Assembly (NCBI GenBank): GCA_037447655.1
Contig: JBBHKE010001632.1
Span: forward strand, 105,915 to 169,914
Source: Zygnema cylindricum
Lineage: Eukaryota; Streptophyta; Zygnematophyceae; Zygnematales; Zygnemataceae
DNA: 64,000 nt
Direction of reading: 5' to 3'
In this document: positions 18,485-29,099 of the stretch, one piece after another
Layout of the letters: the number at the start of each line of letters is the position of its first letter
How positions within the stretch are numbered: the first letter of the stretch is position 1
The notes under the pieces: model-generated
The model's database searches: none
The model's input: the letters and a program-made list of their open reading frames with translations, nothing else
What the model was told of the DNA's origin: nothing
Program-made: the position numbers and the translations under genes

Positions 18485-20315
18485 TTGAAAGAAATAGAAA
18501 TGACTATGAAATTTGTCTCTCTGATTCGATTTTCTCTCATTTACCATTGGGTGAGGAGGGGAAGAATGCAAGGTACCATACGGAAATGCTTTGTTGCTTG
18601 GGGCTCTTGCCGCCTTCACAGACCAAAGACTTACTCCACTCAATACCTGAAAGCCCAAATCCAGCAATGACAAACTAACAACATATAACATGGAATCTGA
18701 TCCAGAGAAAGCAAAGGCGATAGACACGACAAAACCAAGAAGAAATGTGAAATTTCGATTGCTAGTTATGGTCAGGAGAATGTCATTAGTCCACTTGTAG
18801 CGACAGTCATGACATACAATGTTAAATCGCAGTATTGATACAGGCCAGTGATGCTTAAAATTTCAAATCTTTTATCATAACTTCTTTTGCTAGAAAGGAA
18901 TTTGGAAGAAGGGAGAGCCTGCGAAGAAATAATTTTGGGGGCATTTTGTCATTTCCACCAGACACAAGTTGGTCAACCAGAAGAGGTTCTTTCTAAAGCT
19001 CATGCAAGCTGTCCTGTAATGTTTGTGCACTCCAGCACTATTCAGTTTTTTCCAGTTTTGTGTTGAAATTAGTAACGCATTATGAATTACAAAAACAACA
19101 TCCTTATTTACTTTTACATGAAAACTAGAGTTTTCAAAAAAATGTAAAATACAACTGATACATTATTGCTTTGTCCCAACGTGCTTCCTGCTTAAGACAT
19201 TTCAGCTTACACAACTAATTGAACTTAATTTCTTCATAAACTTAAACAAACATTTTCCCAACTCGGCTGCTTTCATCCAAATATCTTTCTGCCCTACAAA
19301 TCAACCAAGAAGACATAATGAACGGTATAGTCTAGATTAAGGCCATCAAACAAGCAATCCAAAATTCGTAATAGTGTGTCTCATTTTCTGGTAATGTTCT
19401 TCAGTCTCCTTCATCAAACAAAGGACTTACACCATAGTTCAAATTGCGAAAACAATTAGAAACCCTATATGTTGTCAACTAGTACTGTACGTGTAATATT
19501 GGTATGATACGCGTATAATACAGAGACACTGGCATTTCCAATTGTTTTGACACATTAACTATGACTTACACACAGACATTTCAAAATGCTGGCGCGAACC
19601 AAAAACTCACAATGTCAGAAACGGAATGTGCTGCATCTGCAATGATAGCCGTGCTGCCTGAAAGCCATCCTGCTGTTCCTTTGCTGATTGTTAAAAAAAT
19701 ATCAGATGCAAGACCAATACGCATAATCCTTTCACCAGCTTCGCCTCCTTTCTTCTCATTTTCCGATTTTGGTCCTTCACTTCTCATACCAAGCTCACTA
19801 AAACCACTGCCATGATCGTGATGGCTATGGCCCATGTGCATTCTTATTCCTCCCAAAGCCATGGACGGATTCCAAGAACCTTTATTTATGGCAACATGGC
19901 GGTACGTTTTGTGAGAGAAGCAATAACCATTTACCTCTTCATCTTTCCCTCTAAAAACTGTGATTCCTCCTGGCTGGCCATGTATTACAAGGTTTAATGT
20001 AAAATTATTATTTTTTAACATCTCTCCTTCCTGGCGAGTGATTCTACAGCATATTTCTCCAATTATTTTTTTCTCAGGCATGAGCGAATCGAGGATCAAC
20101 AAGGATCGAGGTCCTTCAGAGATATTTGGAGAAGGAGACATTCCGGTCCGAGGATAAATATGTGTGTCCATATGTACGTAATTTTGCAAACACACAACAT
20201 GAACACCAGGAAAAAATATTTTGGCTGATGAAGGCTGCTGCCAAAGGCGCCATGGTTTGGAAACGGGACTGCATCTCCTAGCTATGGCTGCCATGGCAGC
20301 AAATTCAAAATTCAA
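11167..20315 (-). CDS. Cation diffusion facilitator metal transporter, MTPC1-like
   Basis: This model predicts a 673-aa CDF transporter that would export Zn/Fe/Mn-type divalent cations from the cytosol. Twelve exons join in phase: 20315-19611, 18646-18577, 17990-17893, 17168-16978, 16552-16437, 16029-15933, 15228-15144, 14519-14457, 14209-14104, 13174-12885, 12188-12097 and 11275-11167. Metal-site motifs are visible in TM2 (D227, H230-SVS-D234) and TM5 (H378-HRS-D382). The cytoplasmic domain has LRGRKMGSS, DVHIAVDP and SVSAAHNIGEAVR. Three His-rich segments stand out: MGHSHHDHG (161-169), about 313-338 (HGHSHSHGHSHG), and a long loop at about 520-570. The C-terminal VEVKVTMSPDLTIRQAIELA block matches the extra domain I recall for plant MTPC1. 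The first ~155 residues are unrecognised, and their basic start could be a targeting peptide. Several introns carry TIR elements and a (GGGA)n tract. Which metal is moved and which membrane is used are unknown. Confidence 0.9.
14593..14885. repeat. (GGGA)n / (GGGAGA)n microsatellite in an intron
   Basis: This polypurine tract of about 290 bp lies in intron 7 of the MTPC1-like gene, between exons at 14519 and 15144. The Arg/Glu/Gly and Pro/Ser/Leu ORFs here are translated repeat. Confidence 0.95.
15316..15526. mobile_element. Short TIR element (CACCG/TA family) in intron
   Basis: The right end reads CTCTAATAACCATTCACGGTGTA and the left end GTACCGTTATTAGC; the outermost bases of the left copy have decayed. 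The interior (GGTGCCCCAAAATTTTG) matches the element at 51429-51628. It sits between two exons of the MTPC1-like gene and has no coding capacity. Confidence 0.5.
18448..18482. repeat. (GA)n microsatellite in intron
   Basis: This is a pure AG repeat inside intron 2 of the MTPC1-like gene, preceded by a G-rich GGTGGGACGGTTGG-type stretch. Confidence 0.9.
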
Positions 20316-20673
20316 ATCCTACACGAGGGAGAAGTGAATAATGCCGTAGAGATTTAATTGTTACAAGATACGATATAAAAGTGCGGACATTTGGCACGGA
20401 AGTCGCACGAAATCAGCCATCGTTGACGCTTCATCCGAATGCACGAAAATTAATAGAAATACGTAATATCCTCATCATTTCTGATTTCGTGCGACAATTT
20501 GCATGGAAGTATAGTACAGGTGCGCACTTTTAGGAGTCAGTACTGTACTGTAGTGGGGAACACATCAGAACATAAGATCTGTGCACTAGAGTGCGTACTA
20601 TTGTACTGTACTGCGTACCTCCGCACATCGCACTGCCTAGTACGACTGCTTATTGTTTACTGCGTATTTCTTA

Positions 20674-22678
20674 GGGTACGGCCCCATGTATGTGTAACTT
20701 AGCGAACTCACTTTGTATTTTAGCGCGGATCCGGCGGACCCGGATTTCAAGTGTTTCTCTGTGTTTACTCGAAATTGTTACTTAATTTTGTGACGATTGT
20801 ATAAGTCGACAATACCCATGACGGCTGTCACTGTGTACAATATGTCTTTGCCGCACCGTATTTTTTCGAAACTTTTTTGAAGCGTCGCAAGACGCATCGT
20901 AATTTTTGAGACGATTTGCGGATTTGGCATGTCGCATGTCATTGCGTGACATCGTAGACGTAGAGCCTTGCAGCCGTGGTTGTACGACATGCCTTTGCGC
21001 AAACCTCTCCCATCCGGCCGCCATGGCTTCGCATATTTTTCACCTTCGCAGATTTTTCAACTTTGCGTGAAATGATACTGAAGCATTAAGACTCCTGCAA
21101 AAGAAAAGCCGTACAACATGCAAGCGGACATAAAAACAACCCGGTAATTTTTTTGTCGTCAAAAACTTCTAAAAAGTTTTCACCCGTGGGAATATGTTTT
21201 ACAATTGGTTTTACTTTGCTTAAAACACATTGCCGATGTCGTTTATGATAAGTTTGAAGATGACGTGACAATGGGTCGGAAAAACGCGAGACGACAAATT
21301 TTCGTACATCATAAGTTCGCGGATGACGCAAATTGTACTCTACAAATTTGCGATTTCTTCGTACGGCTGTAAATTACGCAGTACGGCGCTAAGGGTACTT
21401 CCGCATGTAACCGAAACTTAGTCTTGTTACTTTGTCTTTTTCCAATATTCTCCGTACAACTTTCAGAGCATTCGGATGTAAACGCAAATAACTTGTCACT
21501 TAAAAAAGTGACTTGCGTAGACGTGTACGAAACATTGTGATAGATGAAGTGGTACACAAAATGAGGTGAAACTTCAACTTGCTTCAATTTGAGGCGTTTC
21601 TCCGCACGTTGTACATTTTTTGTGACTTTGTAATGTCCATACGCCACATTGTCGACGTATCAAAACCCTAGAATACCTTTCATTGTCGCACAAAAATGCG
21701 GTTTAGTTATTCGTCATCCCACTTGCCGATAGGTGGCCAATGCTTATCATACGCCTTATGTGTGAAGACATGTGTGTTTGAGAGAGACAGAAATCAGCGC
21801 TCGTAAAACAGTACGCACAGGTTGGAATCGTGCGGTGTGTTTTTTTTTTGGTACTCCGCGCACATAAATCGTTTAGCGAGTTTCGACCCACTTTCGCGTC
21901 CTTCCAGATCATCTTCAAACTTTATATAAAATCACCTCGCGAGGTGATTTTAAATAAAGTTCCACGACGTGGGCGAATATGCATATGATTTCGCACGCGT
22001 CGGAGGTTTTTGACAAAATTTTCCTAAAAAAAAAACCCACTGCACGTTTACAGCCTGTACGATCCTTTTTCCGTGCACCTTTTTCCGTACAGAGGAAGTG
22101 GAGGGGTCTTGACCAACAGACGCCATTTTGCAAAAGCGAAGTTTGTGAAGGCGCGCCTCTCTCTCTCCCTCTCCCACTACCGCGTCTATCTCACAATTTT
22201 TGCAACGAAAAATGTCTATAATGGTATCAAATGGAAGTTTTATGAAAACGAATTCTTTTGACTATCTTTGAGCGTATTTTGATGGCAAGTAGATTAGGAA
22301 AAGACAAAAAACAACAATCGGGAAATCATGGCGAAAAGTTTTAGAAGTTGTGACGTGGGCGCTGTCATAGTTGAGCGTGACGCGCGTGACGTCACAATGT
22401 CACAAACCCTAAACATCTGCAATACCTCCACGTTGACAATGTGGCGTGCAGACATCTGAAATCGAAATTGAGTGGAAGTTTCGCAACATTTTGTGTACCG
22501 TTTATGTGTCACATGTTTTGTACACGTCTACGCTTGTCACTTTTTGAAGTAACAAGTTATTTGCGATTACATCGGAATGCTCATAAAGATGTACGGAGAA
22601 TCTTCGCTAGAAACAAAGTTTCAAGATTAAAGTTTCGGTTACATGGCAAAGTGCCCTTAGCCACACTGGGCCGTATCC
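20674..22678. mobile_element. Outer TIR element, 3-bp TTA target duplication
   Basis: The left end GGGTACGGCCCCATG and the right end (reverse complement GGATACGGCCCAGTG) are inverted. Both are flanked by TTA (20671-20673 and 22679-22681), inside a 21-bp tandem repeat (TTATTGTTTACTGCGTATTTC-type) that continues on both sides. A 3-bp TWA duplication with GGG-starting ends recalls PIF/Harbinger elements (inference). No transposase is visible. A second, related element is inserted at 21393-22656, leaving only about 20 bp of the outer right end. Confidence 0.6.
21393..22656. mobile_element. Inner TIR element with ~175-bp inverted ends
   Basis: The left arm (GGGTACTTCCGCATGTAACC, then AACTTAGTCTTGTTACTTTG) is the inverse of the right arm ending GGTTACATGGCAAAGTGCCC. 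The inverted similarity extends about 175 bp, to the ACACAAAATG stretch. Flanks are TAA and TTA. The interior has a perfect 24-bp palindrome at 21928-21951 centred on CTCGCGAG. A related copy lies at 38445-39430. It is non-autonomous. Confidence 0.7.
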
Positions 22679-22681
22679 TTA

Positions 22682-22750
22682 TTGTTTACTGGGTATTTCT
22701 TATTGTTTACTGCGTATTTCTTATTGTTTACTGCGTTCTTCTTATTTTTT
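22682..22750. repeat. 21-bp tandem repeat (three units)
   Basis: Units of TTATTGTTTACTGCGTATTTC run here. One more unit lies on the other side of the TIR element, at 20651-20671. The array is the insertion target of that element. Confidence 0.7.
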
Positions 22751-23686
22751 ACTGAGTACGGCGTACTGTTTACTGTGTACTACGTCACCATAAACGCTAT
22801 TCGACGCTGTCGGGGCATGAAAAGATAAGCGTCCCGCGGAAAAGTTACGCGTCTTTTGCTGCGCTTTCTTTTCCCCTAAAAAAGGTAATCGTATACGACA
22901 GCGTAACATGTTGTAATATATTCCGATGAGAATCTCCTCTAACAATCAAATATGTATCCAATGTCTATCCCTCATTAGTACCATACCGCACACTTGACGA
23001 ACCGAACACACGGTGGCCCTGGCCGCGCCATATTTCTAGTGCGAGTGAAATTCAAAATACTACCTGTCCTTTGTGAAAGAAAAGAGATTTTAAATTTCTA
23101 GTAAGAATAAAAATTAAAAAGTATCCTAGAGCGGAAAGTGACCACTTTTTCTTTTTGCTTTTCCGCGCCCAGAAACCGGTTTTTTTGGTGAGTGTCTCCG
23201 ACTAATTCGATCTCCTTTTCTGATATATTCTAATTTTTAAAGGAATCAACGTCCCTTCAATAATGAGTATTTCCACATTGTTATTCTCATCTAGTATATT
23301 TAGGTCTCCGTTTTGGATCGGATCGTGGATAAATTTTAGCAGAAGGCTTTACCTGAGTGGGAGGGAGAGTGATAGTGGGAGACTGTTTTACCTTATTGGT
23401 GTTAAAACGAGCGAACTGTAAATCCAGGTCATTCCAAGTTTTTGTGATAATCAGTTGCAATTTCAGCACCGTTTTTCCTTGATAGTTTGATGCATATCAT
23501 ATATATTTTGCATGCAATCTTCTTTTCTTGTCCATCAGAATACTTGTGTTTTGCCTCTAGGACTCTTGTGGAATATGATTAAGTCTGTCGAGGCCTTATC
23601 CAATTATTCTTAGGTGAAAATCTCTCTAGTCTCACTTCAAACGTTATCCTTGTACAGAGAAAGAAGTGGCTACAAAAACGAATATC

Positions 23687-26600
23687 ATGGCTTTTCGAAA
23701 ATCTTTGGCAACTTTCAGCCCACTCCTCCGTCCACATTTAACGCTGGTACATTATTCTCAATGTTCTTGCATCATTATGCTCTTCCCTGAAGCTATCAAA
23801 AGTTTCATAACAGTATTTTGAATGATATTTAGAAAAAAAAAACCTGACTTCAAATAACTTTCCTTGTCCAGTTATCTGACAAACAGAAAGCTTTCATCGG
23901 CATACAGAAGATGTTGGGAAAAGGACATCGATGTACCCTTTTGGAAAATGCATTGAAGATATGAAATATCCCTTCAAGGTTCCTTCTTTGGATAGCTAAG
24001 CCATTACAACAAACTGTGAATACAAGGACTGTTGTGTTGTCGCTTCCTGCTCCCCTTCTCTTTCTCTCTTTTGACTTCTTCTTTAATGATGTTATTAGGT
24101 GCGTTCTTTTGCATCGACACCCTCCAAAATCGATTTAGGATCTTCTGTGAACCTTCAGAAAGCTCGCACATGGGACGAAGGAGTAAAGGACGGCTTTGCT
24201 GTCACACCTATGGCTGATATTTTTAAGGTGCGTCTCTCATTTGCTGGATGTATAGGCTCACATCACCTTACATCATGTCGCATCACATCTCCAATTCGAG
24301 TATGATTATTACAATGTTATGTTCAATGTCTCTTTTTGACTGCTGTGTAAGGCAGGGAAGTACTCATGGGTTTCTGATTAAGATTTGATTGTATGCTGTG
24401 GGGTGCAGGGAAAAAAGGTTGTCATTTTTGGGTTACCGGTAAGAACCGTATCTCTTCCATTAGCAAATTTGGGATCAAGGAAAAGGGGCGTAGTCTCTGG
24501 TGAAAGAAAATCATGTCCCAGTGAGAAACATGAAAACACTTGAATACTTTTATTTGAAGATTGAACTCCAGATGTGAGGGTGGCAGAATGCTCCTTTTTT
24601 TTTTTTAAAGAGGTCCTCTGTCATAGTTTGCATGAAATGATTTTATGTTGACATTCATTATACGAGAGGTTTAATGGAAATGGAGTTAAAGCAGTAAAAG
24701 GCTTTTGTAATTGCTGATATAACTGCCAACATCTGAGAGTTTTCTTAAAACTATTTTTATTGAAATTTTCTGAGGTATATCAGCTAGCCTCTTGTTTTGT
24801 TACATGGTCACTTTAGTAACCGATATATTGTTGAATGGAACATTGGACCTTGGTTTTATTGCAGGGTGCCTATACAGGAGTGTGCACCAAAGCCCATGTG
24901 CCAAGCTATCTGAAGAATATGGATGCTTTTAAAGCCAAAGGAGTGGACTCTGTTATATGTGTCTCCGTCAACGATCCTTATGTAATGAAGGCATGGGCTA
25001 AAAGCCTTGAGGCCGATGACAAGGTGTGCACCTATCATGTTAGACCATAGGTATTGTGAAGAATTCAATAGTGCTTACCACCATGGGAATTCATTTTGTT
25101 AGTTAGCATGTTCTTAACTTAACTGTGCTAATCATGCTCACAGGACTCCAAGATCAGGTACACTCCCCACGCTATTAGAGTTAATCATTCATATTCGAAT
25201 GAGTGTTTTTTTGACCCAAAATCATAAATTTGTGTCTAATAGTGATGAGTGCTCTAGTACCCTTCACATTGACTTATGGTTTGCACAAAACGAATTGACT
25301 CGTTGTGCCTAAAGAAAGCCGTCCGATAGAACTTCTTAGACAATTTAACAGACCACATTCAGTGTATAATCGACCACATCGACTGATTAATTAAACCACA
25401 TTAATTAACCCACATTAGTGGGTGCAGTAATGCTCTATTTCGGTATATGTGTGGTGACCTCTAGAGCATTTGTATTCCGAGAGGAGCTCCAGCTTGCAGG
25501 CACTAATAAGAATCATCAGAAAATATGTCTTCATCAACATTAGTGCTGGTTTAAAATTGTGCTCATTCTAAAGTAGGTAGGCCATTGTTCATCATATCGC
25601 TGATGTCAAAATTCAGGACCAATGAGGTTTGCCTTCTGGGCATGGCTTCACTAAATCGGGTGGTCTTTGTCAAAAATCCCTTTACCTAAGATTGTACTCC
25701 ATGATAACCTGTGATTACTGTGCTCGGTGTCCAGCAAAAGGTGAATGTACTTCTACACCGTGAATCGCTATTAAAGTAAAGAAATTGTTAGCATGGGGTT
25801 TATTTTAGGGTTATTAATTCTAATTTACTTCTGAATAATCTGGTCGATTTGGAACTGGGAATTGTGAAGGATTTTACAGAATTTAGCGTTAAAGGAAAAG
25901 ACAATTAGTATCATTAATTCTATTTGGTAGTTAGAGAGCCAGAAAAAAAGTCTCCAAATTAGTGTTATTAATCCTTATAGCGATTCACGGTGTAGCGTCC
26001 AAATTGGCCCTTACTTTTTTGAAGTACCTGGTACTCTAAACTGTTATCATCTTATACACACTCTTACGGATGCTTATTGTTTTCCCTCACAATAGTCACG
26101 ATACTGTTCATCAACAGACAGTTCTCTACTCTCCTTTCTTCACGCTGACATCGTTTTACCTTTTGTTGTCATAGTACTGTCCATTATCATTGTTAGTCTG
26201 GATCACACTAATCCTGGGTGCACCTTCCCTTTTTTTTTCCATGAAGTTTCAAATGCGTCCAAAAACTCCATAAAACGTGAACGCTTATTCTGTTGATCCT
26301 GACAGCATGTGTGCTTCTTATAAATATAATATAACCTCCAATAAAATATAATATAGATTTGAGATAATTATTATTATATAATATATCTGCTTTAAAGCAA
26401 CTGGGGCATTACCATTGCTCACAACGATGGGCAACTACATTGTACACCGTATTATTGTCGACCACATTGATTAATATGAGGGGCTGTACTTACATTAGCA
26501 ACCAGAATAAATTCTCACAATCTTTATTTCACACTACTGGTGATCATGTTATATCTGTTATTATTTTGATTTGTTACCACGATATCAGAATTGTTAGATA

Positions 26601-27561
26601 CCACACTAATTGACCGCTTGGGTGTGGAAAATCGCGCAAATGGTTGTACCAAGGAGACTTCTGTTGTTGCACACTGATATCTCTCACCAACTTTTGTTGA
26701 GCCATCTAATCTTTAGTCATCCATCTCTTAAGTCATCAATCTCTTTCATGCAATGTGTTATAACACTGCACCAAAGTGATTCCATTCCGCAGATTGATTT
26801 TTATGGTGATTTTGATTCTTCGTTCCACAAGTATCTCAAGCTTGACCTTGACTTGACGGGAGCACTTCTCGGCCCTCGTTCTCAACGGTGAGAAACAAAT
26901 CGACCTTCAACTCTAATTGCTCTAGTTGTTGTTAATTGTGATGTTTCCTTATCTTCCTGTGTTTAGACCCGACATATTAGGCCCACTCCTATGACCAATA
27001 TTTGTCATTGTAGCTATTTTTCAAACCAATTACAGTCCATCGGTATACAAGCTAAGAAAAAATATTGACACATAGATGCCTATTGGTTTAACAGTCATTG
27101 TTCTTTTCATGTGTCAAGGTTCCAAAGGTATGCCTTGTGTTTTGATGTTCTGATAGTGGTGTTGTGGTTTCCCTTTGCTTTTTAAATCTCCTTTTATCCT
27201 CCCTTTCATAAGATCAGTCCTGCAAGTTATTTATATTCAAAACTGTACACGGTATCTACCTCTGTCTCCTTCATAATATTAGTTATGCAATTCGTTTATA
27301 TTCGATAATGTAAATGGTGCCCACATCTCTTTCCTTCTTAAGATTAGTTCTGCAATGAACTCATATTTGATAATACTGTAGATGGTATCTACATTTCTTT
27401 CTCTGTTAATAATACGATTGCATCTTGACTTGTATGAACTGCTTGGCTATTGCAGATGGTCAGCTTATGTTGTAGATGGCGAGATAAAGTCAATGAATGT
27501 CGAGAAGTCAGCAGCTGATTTCGATCTCTCAAGTGCCGAAACTATATTGAAGCAGCTGTAA
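23687..27561 (+). CDS. PRXIIF: Type II (PrxIIF-like) mitochondrial peroxiredoxin
   Basis: This thiol peroxidase would reduce H2O2 and alkyl hydroperoxides. Six exons join in phase into 192 aa: 23687-23746, 24099-24227, 24409-24438 (only 30 nt), 24865-25023, 26793-26887 and 27456-27561. Exon 1 encodes MAFRKSLATFSPLLRP..., a basic, Ser/Leu-rich, acid-free presequence that suggests mitochondrial import. The peroxidatic Cys80 lies in PGAYTGVC, and the second Cys105 in VICVSVNDP, 25 residues later as in type II enzymes. ALLGPRSQRWSAYV and the C-terminal AETILKQL fit PrxIIF of plants. Length is close to the family norm (about 200). Intron 4 (1.8 kb) carries TIR-element sequence. The neighbours are divergent (metal transporter) and convergent (YaaA-like). 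Confidence 0.93.
25756..25992. mobile_element. Short TIR element in peroxiredoxin intron 4
   Basis: The left end CACCGTGAATCGCTATTAAAG and the right end CTTATAGCGATTCACGGTG are inverted and flanked by TA on both sides. The element is 237 bp and non-coding. It belongs to the CACCG/TA family found throughout the window. Confidence 0.75.
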
Positions 27562-29099
27562 GAGACCAGGTACAGTGGAAGACTCGCAAGTAAAGATTTA
27601 CCACTTGTCATTCTCCTCTTTGAAACCAAACATTTCAGCACAACAATTACCGTGGTAGCGTGGACCCAAGTTAGGCATACAACACTAGAAGGTTTTGTTT
27701 GAAGTAGGCGTAAACTCCCAAGTTCATATCATCGTGTGGTGACTAAGGTTAGATATCATGTGCACATGAACCTGTCGCTGTTCTCATTTTTTATGTAAAT
27801 GTAAACATGCAACTGTTGAGCTTCTTCATCATGGTCTACTTTTGTATTATGGCATTTTTTTTCTTGTTATCCTTCTTCCCCTTTTACTAATTATGTCACA
27901 CCATTTGCTGTTTTTAAAGCGCGCATGCGTGCTTTGTGGTGCTCACTACAGTTTAGATTTCTAAAAATGGTTTGTCATTGAAACTATTTAGAGAAGTGCC
28001 ACTTATGGGTTTTTACCATTGTTAATAATTACTTGTCTACGACCATCAATATCAACCCATAAATTTTTCAAAGGTCTTTAGTATTTCACTGATAGCTTTT
28101 CCTTCTTACTTCGCTTCAAAAGCAACGTTATATTGTGGGTAGGTCCGAAAATAAAAGTAGAATGTCTGAGTTAAGCGCTGCAAAGCTACGCCAAAGACAT
28201 GGGACAGCATTTCACAGTTTTGTAGCCCCTACAAGATCGAAATGCTTGAGGTTGGTTAAGTGCGCAACACAAAAATAATCATTAAAGCCGCTAAAAACAT
28301 TAATTTTATTTCTATTAGATGCATGTTGTCAATCACATTCCCAGTCCATTTGTAACATGACAGCTCCATCCTGTAGTCACAGGTTACGTCTGAAAAGCTA
28401 GTCTGAAAAGACAGCCATAAACTTGGTGAATTTTCTGAAAGAATATGAATTATAGAGCCATAGTGAAGACAATTTCCTTAAAAGAGAGGAGACTAAACGT
28501 AATGTAACCTAACTCCGAGACTGAATTTGTTCTTGGTGAGGACGACATGTACACTATTCAAGGACAATGTAACTGAATGTAGGGACACTCCAGTCAATCT
28601 GTATCTACACTCAACAGGCAAGCTGTGTCCACGGAATCTAACAACAGAAGTAAAGAAACACTGAAATTCAGGTCACAAAGGTCAGATATTTTAATCAGTG
28701 ATGCTTGTTACTTCCCTATCCATTATTGTCTTACTACAAAGAAGTTCCCAAAAGAAAGTATTTTGTCTAACTATCAGTCTTGACAGAGAGTTACCCTAAG
28801 GCACAAAATTATGTGTGTTATTTTCTATGAGGTAACAGTCCGTTGACAATTATTATATACTAAGGCTACGGGCTTGTTGTCTGTCCTCAAAATACTTTCA
28901 CAACTATATCAAGGCCTGGCTAAAAACAAAAATTCGACACGTGCTGCGACAGTTTCAATCAGCAGGAAAAAATTGATGCTTAAGGACAGTCTATTTTTTC
29001 AGTTGTACAGATTTTACCTTTTGCCTCTTTTCGAGGTTGCCGGTATTTGGTGCGTGGAACTTTCACCTTCAAGAGATTTACCACTACCCACAATATGGC
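27562..29099. other. Convergent intergenic region, no gene seen
   Basis: This region separates the 3' ends of the peroxiredoxin and YaaA-like genes and probably holds both 3' UTRs. The small ORFs here have no domain resemblance or splice context. No clear TIR pair was found. Confidence 0.5.
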
